A model generated the notes under the pieces. That model was not told where the DNA came from and made no database searches. It saw only the letters and a program-made list of their open reading frames with translations. Positions 1-11,005 of a stretch of 64,000 bases of DNA are shown piece after piece. Position 1 is the first letter of the stretch. Every line of letters begins with the position of its first letter. The DNA lies in the NCBI RefSeq assembly GCF_017875235.1, contig NZ_JAGGMI010000001.1, positions 186,001 through 250,000 of the forward strand, in the 5' to 3' direction. The DNA is from Asticcacaulis solisilvae. Its GTDB lineage: Bacteria > Pseudomonadota > Alphaproteobacteria > Caulobacterales > Caulobacteraceae. A program made the position numbers and the translations under genes.

Positions 1-953
1 GGCCGGTAGACCATGACGCCCTGGCCATAATACATCGGTTGGCCGAACATCGGATAGGGCGCGTCGAACATGTCCTGGACGGTTTCCGGCTTTAGCAGGC
101 GCCCGGACAAAAGCCCTTGCCACACGGCGATCATCGACAGGCTTGAGGCGGCGATGCCGCCGGCCGGCCCCGGTACACGCATGTCGATGGCCTTTTCCTG
201 CGACTGCGACACCAGAGGTTCAATATCGGCAAGGGCGTCGTCCGGCGTAATGACGCGGATATCCTTCAGGCCAAGCCGGTCGATAATCCCTTCGGTCACG
301 ACCCGGGCGTAGGGCTTGCCCTCGACCTTTTCGAGGATCGCGCCCAGCAGGGTGTAGCCGGAGTTGCTGTAGCGCCAGTTTTCTCCCGGGCAGAACATGG
401 CGCCGTGGCGTTTCAGAACCTTTAGCTCCTCGTCGAGGGTCAGCTTTCTAGAACCCTTGCGGACCACCAGGTCCTCATTGGCACTGAACAGGCCGCTGGT
501 GTGGTAAAGGAGGTGACCGACAGTGATGACATCGCCATTGGGCACGCCGTCGATCCATTTCGACACCGGATCTTCCAGCTTCAGTTTTCCGGCCTCGGCG
601 GCCTGAAGGATGGCGATAGCGGTAAAGGTCTTGCCGGCGCTGGCCCAGTAGTAGAGTTTCGGGCTGTCGGCCTGATGCCAGCGCCCTTCCGGTGTGCCGA
701 CGGCGGCATCGAGCGAGGCAGCGTGGGTCAGTTCCCTGGCCTGGGTGAAGGTCGCGGACAGCCTGGCCGCCAGCGGCGTTGGCGCTGCGCCTTCAGGCCA
801 ATCCGGCAGGGCGCCCAGGTTCAAAGGCGCGGCATAGCGCGGCGCTCCGGCATAGGGTTTGACCGACGAACAGACGACCGGCTTGTAATCGCCGGCGTGC
901 GCCACGCTGGCCGCCAGCATGATGACAGCGGCGAGCCCCATCGCTTTGCGCAT
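1..953 (-). CDS. Exported serine beta-lactamase-like hydrolase, C-terminus beyond window
   Basis: The reading frame runs leftward from ATG at 953 and leaves the window still open, so the C-terminus is missing. The first 20 residues form a signal peptide ending AHA, placing the protein in the periplasm. A SAGK tetrad near residue 110 fits the Ser-x-x-Lys catalytic motif and a later YSN (in RYSNSGY) fits the Tyr-x-Asn motif of class C/penicillin-binding-protein-like hydrolases (beta-lactamase/transpeptidase fold). The family includes true beta-lactamases, esterases and peptidases, so substrate is open. The start codon follows a terminator-like hairpin by only a few bases and has no clear Shine-Dalgarno; an in-frame ATG four codons later is an alternative. 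Confidence 0.85.
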   Translation of the reverse strand, partial: MRKAMGLAAVIMLAASVAHAGDYKPVVCSSVKPYAGAPRYAAPLNLGALPDWPEGAAPTPLAARLSATFTQARELTHAASLDAAVGTPEGRWHQADSPKLYYWASAGKTFTAIAILQAAEAGKLKLEDPVSKWIDGVPNGDVITVGHLLYHTSGLFSANEDLVVRKGSRKLTLDEELKVLKRHGAMFCPGENWRYSNSGYTLLGAILEKVEGKPYARVVTEGIIDRLGLKDIRVITPDDALADIEPLVSQSQEKAIDMRVPGPAGGIAASSLSMIAVWQGLLSGRLLKPETVQDMFDAPYPMFGQPMYYGQGVMVYR

Positions 954-960
954 TGAAAAA

Positions 961-983
961 CCCCGTGCAGTGCCTGCACGGGG
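961..983 (-). terminator. Intrinsic terminator abutting the next gene's start
   Basis: A perfect 10-bp stem (CCCCGTGCAG / CTGCACGGGG) with a 3-nt loop is followed on the minus strand by TTTTT at 956-960. It fits termination of the small gene at 1029-1283. The T-run ends two bases before the hydrolase ATG at 953. Confidence 0.8.
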
Positions 984-1028
984 TTATCTCTACCGATTCC
1001 GGTAAAAAGATGACTTCAGGTTGAAGCT

Positions 1029-1283
1029 TTAATAAACGCTCCAGGTCGAGCCGGTCTTGCGGGCTTCGTAGATGCCCTTGCCGTCGTCTTTGGGCTTGTC
1101 CTGCCCGCGCACAAAGACGCGGACCGGCTTGCGGGTCACGAAGGCCGCCAGCGCCATCAGCGCAAGGGCGGCGGCGCCGACCACCGCGACCGAAGCCGCG
1201 AAGACGACCAGAAGCGCGATCCCGGCGAGTACCGCCAGGCCAAGCGCCGTCATTGAAACGATATGCAGAACGCGCGACACCAT
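1029..1283 (-). CDS. Small membrane protein of unknown function, 84 aa
   Basis: ATG at 1283 is chosen because AGGAGG lies at ideal distance upstream; the open frame extends further upstream to 1529 but without comparable signal. Residues 1-50 are very hydrophobic and fit one long or two short membrane segments. A charged cytoplasmic or periplasmic tail follows (RGQDKPKDDGKG), and the protein ends in an aromatic, conserved-looking sequence (YEARKTGSTWSVY). I do not recognise a characterised family. It is monocistronic, closed by the hairpin at 961-983. Confidence 0.65.
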   Translation of the reverse strand: MVSRVLHIVSMTALGLAVLAGIALLVVFAASVAVVGAAALALMALAAFVTRKPVRVFVRGQDKPKDDGKGIYEARKTGSTWSVY

Positions 1284-1525
1284 GTTCCTCCTGCGGACCT
1301 GCCCCCACGGCTGATACGAACGCTTGAATGAAGCAAAGGACGGATTATTGGTCATTACTCTTGAACCTTGAACTGACAGGCCATGATACGCGGCGCTTGC
1401 TGCTACAAGATTGTCACGAAACAGCCTCGCGTCAACCTCTCCACCATCAAACAGAGCGAATTTTAATTTTTTTATAACCATACGGCGTGGCTTTTTCATT
1501 GCACTGCAAATCCCCTTGCGGGCGA

Positions 1526-2215
1526 TCACATTGTCGTGCTGTCAGCCATTCTCTCCTTCATGATGCCGTCAAAGGCCAGATTTATGCGCGCGGCCTTCTG
1601 GGTGTAGAGGGTTTCGAAGTCCGGCGGCAGCCCGCGCGCGCGGATACGATCGGGGTGGACGTCGCTCAGGCGCAGGCGGCGGGCCTTACGCACCTCCTCG
1701 TCGCTGGCGTGGGGTTCGATCCCCAGAATGACGTACGGGTCTTCGGTGTCGGCCGGCACATAGCCCGATCGAATGCTGCGGTAGGTCGTCGATTTCAGCC
1801 CGAACAGGCGTGAAACCGTTTCGAGGTAGGTTTCCTCCTCGTGCGTCAGATAGCCGTCGGCAACGGCGATGTGGAACAGGCCTTCCAGAACGTCTTCCAG
1901 GATCTGCGGGCAACTCGAATAGCGCTTGGCCAGGCGCTTGGCGTAGGATTCAAAACCGTGCGGCGTCTGGCGCGCCAACTCATAGAGGCGCAGGACATCG
2001 CGGCGCGCCGCGTCCTCGGGCTTGAAGACCTGCAGGAACGCCGTCTGTTCGACATCCTGGGCGAGGCCGTCCGCCATGGCCAGCTTGGCCCCCAGCGCCG
2101 TTACCGCCGTGGCGAATGCCGGGTCGGCGCCCGGCTGCCCCTTCGGGCATTCGACACACTCGGCCGGATCGAACCGGCGAACCGCCAGCTGCGCCAGGTT
2201 TTTCCAGAACGACAT
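1526..2215 (-). CDS. TerB-like/J-domain protein (DjlA-like, soluble)
   Basis: The 229-residue protein has an N-terminal acidic helical TerB-type region (about residues 30-140) and a C-terminal J domain (about 157-225) with the essential HPD motif (DVHPDR). J domains stimulate DnaK ATPase, so this is a probable DnaK co-chaperone. DjlA proteins combine the same two domains but carry an N-terminal membrane anchor; none is obvious here, only a short hydrophobic start. The initial CVECPKG segment contains two cysteines of unknown role. It stands alone, with the small membrane protein 240 bases downstream. Confidence 0.85.
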   Translation of the reverse strand: MSFWKNLAQLAVRRFDPAECVECPKGQPGADPAFATAVTALGAKLAMADGLAQDVEQTAFLQVFKPEDAARRDVLRLYELARQTPHGFESYAKRLAKRYSSCPQILEDVLEGLFHIAVADGYLTHEEETYLETVSRLFGLKSTTYRSIRSGYVPADTEDPYVILGIEPHASDEEVRKARRLRLSDVHPDRIRARGLPPDFETLYTQKAARINLAFDGIMKERMADSTTM

Positions 2216-2470
2216 CGCACTCCTTAAGCGATATCCGAAAAGTGCGCAGCGGTTTTCGGTTCAATATCGCGACAAACAAATTCCAGCCTGATACTGACAC
2301 TATAGCGCAGGACCGGCTAGCCACAGACTTAAGTTTTGGTAATCGCCGCGGCAGTTTGGCGCAGCTGATACCGTTTCCGCTAAATAAAAACGTGTTCAGG
2401 GCGATTTTATGCCCGAATTGCCTTATAATCGTGTTTATTAGCATCGTTACCATTTGATGGAGTTTGCCCG

Positions 2471-3268
2471 TTGCGGCTGCTGGTCCCTACGCTTTTGCCT
2501 CTCATCGCATGCGCAATGGCGCTGAACGCAGCCTCCCCGGCCGCTGCCAAGCCCAAGAAGCGCGCCGTCGCGCAAAAGACGGTCAAGGCCAAGCCGAAAG
2601 GTCCAACGGCCGAGCAGTTGAAGCCGCTGGTGCTGTTCAACGCGGATGGCAGCCCGCGCTCACCGACCATCGAGGACGCGCCGGCCGACGACTACCAGCG
2701 CGTGGCGTGGTGCCACGGCATCCTGACCGGCAATATGCAGCTGGCCGAGCAGATTTCCTCGATCGAGCCCGTCGACCAGCGCATCCAGACCATCGGCCGC
2801 TCTTATTTGCGCGCCTATGAAGCCGCGCTGACCCTGTCCGGCAAGGGCAAGACGCCGGATGGCTTCGCCGTGGCCGACAAGGCGCGCCAGCATGGCTACG
2901 ACGCCTGGGACGGCGCCCGTAAGGCCGAGGTCCACAAGGCGGCCTATGCCTACGCCACCTGGCAACTGCCGGGCGACTGCGAGCACGCCGCCACGCGTAT
3001 TTCCGGCCACCCCAACCTGTTCGCCGAAATGGCGACCGATGAAGAAGCCAAGGTCATTGCCGACACGCTGAACTCGGGCGGACCACGCGGCTATGACGAA
3101 CTGCCCCAGCCGAAGCTGGCGGCACAGGTCGCGCCCGAAGATCCGAACGCGCCCGTGGCGACCAACACGCTTGCCCGCCGCGCCCTCCAGTCCGTAAGCC
3201 TGCCCAAGGTGACAACGCCGCAGCCCGCTTCGCAACCTGCGGCTGCCCCCGCGACCGGCTCGCAATAA
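2471..3268 (+). CDS. Exported protein of unknown function, 265 aa
   Basis: TTG at 2471 is the likely start, with GATGGAG about nine bases upstream. The first ~26 residues are a signal peptide ending in AAA, followed by a Lys/Ala-rich basic stretch. The central region (about 75-200) is helical, with two well-separated cysteines that could pair in the periplasm (AWCHG and GDCEH). The C-terminus is Pro/Ala-rich and looks disordered. No domain family is recognised. A TATAAT at 2424-2429 could be its -10 element, although no convincing -35 is visible. Confidence 0.7.
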   Translation: MRLLVPTLLPLIACAMALNAASPAAAKPKKRAVAQKTVKAKPKGPTAEQLKPLVLFNADGSPRSPTIEDAPADDYQRVAWCHGILTGNMQLAEQISSIEPVDQRIQTIGRSYLRAYEAALTLSGKGKTPDGFAVADKARQHGYDAWDGARKAEVHKAAYAYATWQLPGDCEHAATRISGHPNLFAEMATDEEAKVIADTLNSGGPRGYDELPQPKLAAQVAPEDPNAPVATNTLARRALQSVSLPKVTTPQPASQPAAAPATGSQ

Positions 3269-3395
3269 GAATCGAAAGGTTAAGATCTAAGGCGGGCATT
3301 TTGGACACCGACTGCCCGCTTAACCTCTCTAGAACTCAACAGTGTTAATGCGCCGGTAGCCGCTGGCCGCACGCCTTGTGCTGCGTCGCGGCAAA

Positions 3396-3410
3396 TTAAC
3401 CGCGCCTTAA
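3396..3410 (+). promoter_or_regulatory. CtrA binding site (TTAA-N7-TTAA)
   Basis: TTAACCGCGCCTTAA matches the full CtrA consensus of Caulobacterales (TTAA-N7-TTAA, here also TTAACC in both halves). It lies about 85 bases upstream of the 59-residue ORF starting at 3495, a normal position for a CtrA-controlled promoter. The preceding gene points the same way but ends at 3268, so the site probably serves the downstream ORF. Confidence 0.7.
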
Positions 3411-3494
3411 CCTTAATAGGGTATAAATACACGCTTGAGTTGGCATATTTATTAGAAACTCAGACACTTATTCCGGTAGAAGGCCGGTGACATC

Positions 3495-3674
3495 ATGACC
3501 AGGATGATTGAAGCGCTGAACGCGTGCATCAGCCCCGTCTCAGCGGCGCGCGTATTTAATCCGATGCGTTCGGAATATTACCTCAAAGACAATAACCCCG
3601 ACTCCACCGCCGGTTCGCAGGCCGTGAAAGTGACCCTGTCGGCCGAAGCACAGGCGGCGATGAAGGCGACCTAG
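3495..3674 (+). CDS. Short ORF of unknown function, 59 aa
   Basis: ATG at 3495 opens a 59-residue frame ending at TAG 3672-3674. The protein has no signal or membrane segment. Its C-terminus (VTLSAEAQAAMKA) resembles the tails of small flagellum- and surface-related proteins, which is only suggestive. The upstream CtrA box supports it as a real cell-cycle-regulated gene, while the weak Shine-Dalgarno (GAAGG, about 12 bases away) argues for caution. Its stop codon overlaps that of the convergent toxin gene through a shared CTAG. Confidence 0.45.
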   Translation: MTRMIEALNACISPVSAARVFNPMRSEYYLKDNNPDSTAGSQAVKVTLSAEAQAAMKAT

Positions 3675-3946
3675 CGCTCTTCGCGTGTATGCCAGACGCG
3701 GACAACTATGAGCGCATCCCGCTTAACTTCGTACCGTAACTCGTAGTCGCCGACCATAAGCGCCCGGACATCGCGATCCGCATATACCTCAAGCCGAGGC
3801 GCTATTTGTGGAAACGACCGCAGACGGTTTGCTGCAGCGTCCAATTGTTTTAGCACATTCTTTGCTGCCCGCGGATTGACCTCACGCAGAAAGCTGTAGA
3901 GCCGTTGAAGATCACGGCGTGCAGGCGCGGACCAAAGAAGTTGCAA
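3671..3946 (-). CDS. parE: ParE/RelE-family toxin
   Basis: This 91-residue basic protein has the ParE layout: an N-terminal helical hairpin (SAPARRDLQRLYSFL), a central RALMVGDYELRYEV strand region and a terminal VVRVWHTREER. ParE toxins poison DNA gyrase and RelE toxins cut mRNA; the sequence is closer to ParE. Translation appears to start at TTG 3946, one base after the antitoxin stop codon, implying translational coupling. It is the second gene of a two-gene operon with the antitoxin. Confidence 0.85.
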   Translation of the reverse strand: MQLLWSAPARRDLQRLYSFLREVNPRAAKNVLKQLDAAANRLRSFPQIAPRLEVYADRDVRALMVGDYELRYEVKRDALIVVRVWHTREER

Positions 3947-3947
3947 G

Positions 3948-4181
3948 CTATTCGAGCGAGTCTATCCATGCCGTGATTTCGGCATGATCGACGACTTGCC
4001 CCTCATCAATAGCGTTCAGACCTTCCAAGGTCATCTGATGACGACGTTCTTCAAGGCTGATCCAGTTCTGCAAGGCCTGCTTCACGATCCAGCCGCGCGG
4101 ACGCTCCAGGCGCTCGGCGGCAGCGTCGACCTGTTCGGCCAGTTCGATTGGAATATGAGCGGTGACGGTCCGGGTTTGCAT
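3948..4181 (-). CDS. parD: ParD/CopG-type ribbon-helix-helix antitoxin
   Basis: The 77-residue protein begins with a beta strand and two helices typical of ribbon-helix-helix DNA-binding proteins (TVTAHIPIELAEQVDAAAE, then RPRGWIVKQAL). An acidic C-terminal tail (ALNAIDEGQVVDHAEITAWIDSLE) would wrap and neutralise the toxin. Antitoxins of this class repress their own operon by binding palindromes at the promoter; a 41-base palindrome lies just upstream at 4197-4237. Confidence 0.85.
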   Translation of the reverse strand: MQTRTVTAHIPIELAEQVDAAAERLERPRGWIVKQALQNWISLEERRHQMTLEGLNAIDEGQVVDHAEITAWIDSLE

Positions 4182-4196
4182 ACCCGAAACATGCGC

Positions 4197-4231
4197 CCTT
4201 AATCAGCTTTCGTCAATGTGACGAAGTCTGA

Positions 4232-4237
<6 letters not shown>
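4197..4237. promoter_or_regulatory. 41-bp palindrome between metH and parD
   Basis: Two 19-base arms (left starting CCTTAATCAG, right ending CTGATTAAGG, with internal TTCGTCA/TGACGAA) flank a 3-base loop and differ at only two positions. The palindrome overlaps the metH stop codon and ends 16 bases before the parD start. It could be the autoregulatory operator of parDE, a metH terminator lacking a T-run, or both. Confidence 0.55.
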
Positions 4238-6892
<2,655 letters not shown>

Positions 6893-6935
6893 GCCCCCGC
6901 TTTAAAGCGATATGCCCCTTGGGAAAAGCCGAAAA

Positions 6936-7562
6936 TCAGTGCTTCCAGTAGACGCCGGCCGAGCGATGCTTTTTCACCAGTTTCGTCAGCGCATTCAGTG
7001 ATTTGGCGGCATTACGCTTTTCCGGCACGAAAGGCACGTCCTGAAGGTCACTGATAAAGGCGATAAAGTCGGGATGGAAGCGCAGAATGTGCAGACCGTA
7101 GCGCTCATAGCCCTCGACAAAGCTGGCTTCCGCCGGCGCCCCATCCTCGGCGAAATAGCGCCGCGCCTTATTGACATGCAGGTATTCGTGCAGGTGTTGG
7201 ACCCATTGCACATACAGGGTCGTCGGCAGAATGCCGGCCTGATAGAATTGCCATTCCTGCAGGTGCAGCACCCAGTAGCTGTCGAAATAGAAGGCGACGT
7301 CGGTCTCGTGCAGCGTCTTGTCGCCGGCCCGGAAGCGCTGGATGTTGGCATGGTCGATATGCGACAGGCTGTCGTACTTCTGCGAGAAGTCGAGATAGGC
7401 TTCCAGCGATTTTTCGCGGTTGGAAATACTGGCGCTGGACGAAATCTGCCGCCAGGCAAAGTAGACACCGATAAGACCGACCAGGGTGACGATCATCGAG
7501 AAGATCGCCTCGATGTCCTGCCACGTTCCGATATCGACACCAAAAAGGTGCAGATGTTCCAT
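6936..7562 (-). CDS. Single-pass membrane protein of unknown function
   Basis: The 208-residue protein has one transmembrane segment at about residues 18-36 (AIFSMIVTLVGLIGVYFAW) and a long, aromatic-rich, mainly helical domain after it (for example SYWVLHLQEWQFYQAG). This arrangement recurs in small bacterial proteins with a DUF-type domain, but I cannot name the family or function. It sits 43 bases upstream of the metH C-terminal half on the same strand and might share its transcript. Confidence 0.7.
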   Translation of the reverse strand: MEHLHLFGVDIGTWQDIEAIFSMIVTLVGLIGVYFAWRQISSSASISNREKSLEAYLDFSQKYDSLSHIDHANIQRFRAGDKTLHETDVAFYFDSYWVLHLQEWQFYQAGILPTTLYVQWVQHLHEYLHVNKARRYFAEDGAPAEASFVEGYERYGLHILRFHPDFIAFISDLQDVPFVPEKRNAAKSLNALTKLVKKHRSAGVYWKH

Positions 7563-7646
7563 GCCTTACCCCCGCTCGCGGCCGCTGTAACCGTTAACGA
7601 AGTGTAACCGCATTATGACAGCGGTCAACCTTGGATGCGTAGAAGG

Positions 7647-8633
7647 TTACCGGACGCGGCGAACAGCAATGTCGATCTGCCCTTGCAGAAAGTCGATAAA
7701 TTCAATCCCCTGCGCCTTGAGCGATTTCGGGTACAGCGACGCCTTGGTCAGGCCCGGCAACGTGTTCGTTTCAAGATAGATCGGACCGTCTTTCGAGATG
7801 ATGAAGTCCGAGCGCGAATAGCCACGGCACGACAAGGCGAGGTGGGCCTTGATCGCCAGATCCTGTAACTGCGCATTGACCTCCGCGGGGAAACGCGCCG
7901 GGCAGATTTCCTGCGTACCCGCAGCGAGATATTTGGACTTGTAATCGAAGGCGCCACCATCGGGCAGAATTTCAACCGGCGGCAGGGCGATCAGCGAACC
8001 GTCGGCCTGCTCCAGCACGCCGCAGGTCGATTCCGCGCCGGTGATAAAGGGCTCGATGACGTACTCCGCCGTCCTGGCCGCCTGACGGACGGCCTCGATG
8101 TCCTGCGCGGAATTGACGAAGATCAGGCCGAACGAAGACCCATCCTGTGACGGCTTGGCGATCAGCTTGCCGTAGTGCGTCAGGGCTTCGTCGGCCTCCG
8201 CCAAGGTGACATTGCCGGGCGAATGGACACCGGCGGCGGCAACGAACTTTTTGGCGCGGACCTTGTCAAAGGCCAGGTTGGATGAGGCCGAACCCGAGCC
8301 GGTGAACGGCACGCCGCGCATTTCGGCCAGGACCTGGAACTCGCCGTTTTCGGGCGAGCCGCCGTGCAGACCCAAAACGAGTACGCGATCTTCGGCGGCA
8401 GCGCGATCAAGTGCCTGGGCCAAAGATCCGATGCGCGCGCCATCAGCGGTAAAGGCGATTTCGAATGGCCGGTCGTGGCCCAAGACGGCGTCGCGGGTTG
8501 CTTCATGCACCGTATCGTCGGCATCCCAGAACCACAGGTCGGCGTCCGGCAAGGCGGTCGTCAGGGCCTGCGTCGTGGCAACGGCAACAAGGCGTTCACG
8601 GCTGTTGCCGCCGAAGAGAATCGTAGTGCGCAT
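7647..8633 (-). CDS. D-alanine--D-alanine ligase-like ATP-grasp enzyme
   Basis: The 328-residue protein resembles Ddl throughout. It has an N-terminal domain with an LHGGSPENGEFQ motif (compare the Ddl LHG-GEDG loop), then PFTGSGSASSNLAFDK, an ATP-grasp core, and metal-binding ETNTLPGLTKASLYPK near the C-terminus. Ddl ligates two D-alanines for peptidoglycan. The main ddl normally sits in the division/cell-wall cluster, so this isolated copy may be a paralogue or act on another dipeptide. It lies downstream of exported RidA, separated by a palindromic repeat. Confidence 0.8.
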   Translation of the reverse strand: MRTTILFGGNSRERLVAVATTQALTTALPDADLWFWDADDTVHEATRDAVLGHDRPFEIAFTADGARIGSLAQALDRAAAEDRVLVLGLHGGSPENGEFQVLAEMRGVPFTGSGSASSNLAFDKVRAKKFVAAAGVHSPGNVTLAEADEALTHYGKLIAKPSQDGSSFGLIFVNSAQDIEAVRQAARTAEYVIEPFITGAESTCGVLEQADGSLIALPPVEILPDGGAFDYKSKYLAAGTQEICPARFPAEVNAQLQDLAIKAHLALSCRGYSRSDFIISKDGPIYLETNTLPGLTKASLYPKSLKAQGIEFIDFLQGQIDIAVRRVR

Positions 8634-8708
8634 GGGGTATCAACCGGCAGTAAAAAGGCTATGGCGTCATAGGCTATGCTTGAAGCCGCTTCAATGGGGC
8701 AAGGTTCA

Positions 8709-8751
8709 ATTGCCCCTCACCCTAGCCTTCTCCCCGCAAGCGGGGAGAAGG
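8709..8751. repeat. Palindromic intergenic repeat (CCTTCTCCCCGC type)
   Basis: CCTTCTCCCCGC-AA-GCGGGGAGAAGG at 8726-8751 forms a near-perfect hairpin, preceded by CCCTCACCCTAGC. The same CCCTCACCC + CTCTCCCC hairpin recurs at 12838-12956, so this is a member of a dispersed repeat family. It ends three bases before the RidA stop codon. Confidence 0.75.
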
Positions 8752-8753
8752 AA

Positions 8754-9305
8754 TCACTTGCTCTTCTTCACCGCGACAACCTCGATTTCAACCAGATAGG
8801 CCGGGCTGACCAGGGCCGCCACCTGAACCGTGGCGCGCGTCGGCTTGTTGGGCTGCTCAGGCGTGCCGAAATATTTCGAATAGGTCTTCATCATGCCGGC
8901 GAAATCCATCTTGCCGCCAAGCGCCGGATCTCCGACGAGATAGACCTTCATGTTGACGACATCGCCAAAGCCCAGACCTTCGGCCTTCAGCGCCTCTTCG
9001 ATCTTTTTCAGCACGGTTTCAGTCTGGGCCTCGGTATTGCCGTACTGGTCGGTTGTCCCATTGATCGGCGACGGCACCATGCCCGACACATAGACAGTCG
9101 AATAGCCCGGCGGCACGGTAATCGCCTGGGCGATCGGGAAGGTGCCGGCATAGGTGCGCGTGATGTCGGCGGCGGGCGGCGCGTCGACGGTCAGGCGCAC
9201 ATCGCCGTCGCCCGTGCCATCGTAAAGGATGCAGCCGGATAAAGGCAGGCTTAAGACGGCAGCCATCCCCGCCACCTTGGTCAGTTTCATCAGGGTACGG
9301 GACAT
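8754..9305 (-). CDS. Exported lipoprotein of the RidA/YjgF family
   Basis: The 183-residue protein begins with a lipoprotein signal ending LSGC (Cys25), followed by a linker and one RidA (YjgF/UK114) domain. RidA proteins hydrolyse reactive enamines/imines to ketones and ammonia; the domain keeps the family arginine in KPTRATVQVAAL. Most RidA proteins are cytosolic, so a lipid-anchored periplasmic form is unusual. The gene begins nine bases after the stop of a Tat-exported amine oxidase, the kind of enzyme that generates imines, making a shared pathway likely. Confidence 0.9.
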   Translation of the reverse strand: MSRTLMKLTKVAGMAAVLSLPLSGCILYDGTGDGDVRLTVDAPPAADITRTYAGTFPIAQAITVPPGYSTVYVSGMVPSPINGTTDQYGNTEAQTETVLKKIEEALKAEGLGFGDVVNMKVYLVGDPALGGKMDFAGMMKTYSKYFGTPEQPNKPTRATVQVAALVSPAYLVEIEVVAVKKSK

Positions 9306-9314
9306 GAAAGCTCC

Positions 9315-10868
9315 TTAGGCTGTGAGGGATTTTTGCCGTTCGGCAATCTGGGTAACGACGCGATGCGCGGAACAGAAGGCGCCCTGCTGCCAGGACGAGA
9401 CATGACTCATATGATCGCCGGCAAAATAGACCGGACCGTCGGGCTGTGACAACAGCGTATAGGCTACCGGATCGCCGGTGGACAGGAAACCCGCCAGCCC
9501 CTGCGAATACGGAATGCTGGCCCAGTTGACGATGGTCGGCGACTTCATGTGCCCCGACTGGCCGGGATGCAGGCGCTCGACGGTTTCGCGGGCATAGGCG
9601 ATCTGTTCGGCGATGGAACGGCTGGCCATATTGCCATTGAAAGCATAGCCGGCGACGATGATTCCTTCAGCCGCGTGAAACTGATTGGATGGATACCAGG
9701 TCGCAAACGTATCGCGGTCGGTAAAGCTCAACCCGCCATAGATATGGTCGTTGGTTTCCCAGAACCGGGGGCTTTGAAAGGCGATCTTGTAGCCGCCGAC
9801 ATAACTGGTCTTGTTCTTTTCGATCGCCGCCTTGACGGGCTTTGAGAAATCATTGGCGATCACCGCCAACGCCGGCAAGGGAATGGTGCAGATGCAGTAG
9901 TCGGCCGACAGCACGTCGGCGCGCGCCGTGACGGTGTCATAATAGAAGACGTCGACGCCGTTCTTGGTGCGGCGGATGCGCTTCACTTCACAGCCCTTGC
10001 GGATGACATTGCCGAGCCTCTGTTCAAACGCCATCGGGATGCGATCCATGCCGCCGACCGGCTGCTGCATGGTCGCCTGAAAGTCGGCGGCATCGGCAAA
10101 GGTCGCCACCGCCTGCACGAACGGATCGCCGACCACCGACAGCGGCAAGGCCGTGCGGAACTTCGGCTCTTGCGTTCCAGCGGCAGGGTCCTGATCGTAG
10201 CCGGCATTGTCGCTGCCGCCGTAGGTCAGCTTTTCGGTCAGGCGTCCCCATTGCGACAGACCAGCCATCAGCTTGTCCCGGTCTTCCTTGCTGAAAGCGT
10301 CATCGAGGGCGCCCTTGTTGGTCACCTTGGCCAGCAGTTCGGCCATATGGCCACGATAATCGAAAATCGCCTGGCGCATCTCGACCGGCTTACCGCCGTT
10401 CAGGCGGTCGGCCTGGATGCGGGCGCGGCCGGACCAGTTGACCTCGGTCTCCATCTCGACGCCGAATTCGCGGCAATAACCCAGCGTCGCCTGATGGTGC
10501 GCCGGGATGCGGGCCGGGCCGGCGTTGAAATAATGGCCATCGTCGAAGCCGCAGACCTGCTTCGTGCCATCGATATAGTCGATCTGCGTCCCCTTGCGCA
10601 CCGTCCAGTTGCGGCCGCCAACACGGTCACGCGCCTCCAGGATGGTGCAGTGATAACCCGCCTTGCCCAGCTCATAGGCCGCCGCCAGACCGGCCGGCCC
10701 GGCGCCGAGGATGGCGACCTTGACGCCCTTGCCGGACCCTGGCGGAAGCGCAGGCGTGCCCGCCCAGGCCTCGGTTCCGGTAAAGCCCAGCGCATGCAGC
10801 GCCGCATAGCCGCCGGCAAACCCGGCTACGGCGGTGAAACGTGTGAGGATGTCGCGGCGCGTCGTCAT
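9315..10868 (-). CDS. Tat-exported flavin amine / L-amino-acid oxidase
   Basis: The 517-residue protein carries a twin-arginine signal (TTRRDILTRF plus hydrophobic run, ending about residue 36). An FAD-binding Rossmann motif VAILGAGPAGLAAAYELG follows and continues to ARDRVGGRNW, the GG-doublet motif of flavin monoamine oxidases. The C-terminal YFAGDHMSH binds the FAD tail. Such enzymes oxidise amines or L-amino acids to imines with release of H2O2. The folded holoenzyme would be exported to the periplasm. The next gene, nine bases downstream, is an exported RidA. Confidence 0.9.
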   Translation of the reverse strand: MTTRRDILTRFTAVAGFAGGYAALHALGFTGTEAWAGTPALPPGSGKGVKVAILGAGPAGLAAAYELGKAGYHCTILEARDRVGGRNWTVRKGTQIDYIDGTKQVCGFDDGHYFNAGPARIPAHHQATLGYCREFGVEMETEVNWSGRARIQADRLNGGKPVEMRQAIFDYRGHMAELLAKVTNKGALDDAFSKEDRDKLMAGLSQWGRLTEKLTYGGSDNAGYDQDPAAGTQEPKFRTALPLSVVGDPFVQAVATFADAADFQATMQQPVGGMDRIPMAFEQRLGNVIRKGCEVKRIRRTKNGVDVFYYDTVTARADVLSADYCICTIPLPALAVIANDFSKPVKAAIEKNKTSYVGGYKIAFQSPRFWETNDHIYGGLSFTDRDTFATWYPSNQFHAAEGIIVAGYAFNGNMASRSIAEQIAYARETVERLHPGQSGHMKSPTIVNWASIPYSQGLAGFLSTGDPVAYTLLSQPDGPVYFAGDHMSHVSSWQQGAFCSAHRVVTQIAERQKSLTA

Positions 10869-11005
10869 GTTTCAAGGCCCCCGAAGCCCGAAAGTTGCGG
10901 ATGTTACCGGACGCTAACCATGTTTTCTGAACTTGGCCAGCCCGGTCTCAGGCGAAACTATTCATATTGCTGACACGTGGCGTCAGCATCACGCTGCACG
11001 CCCAC

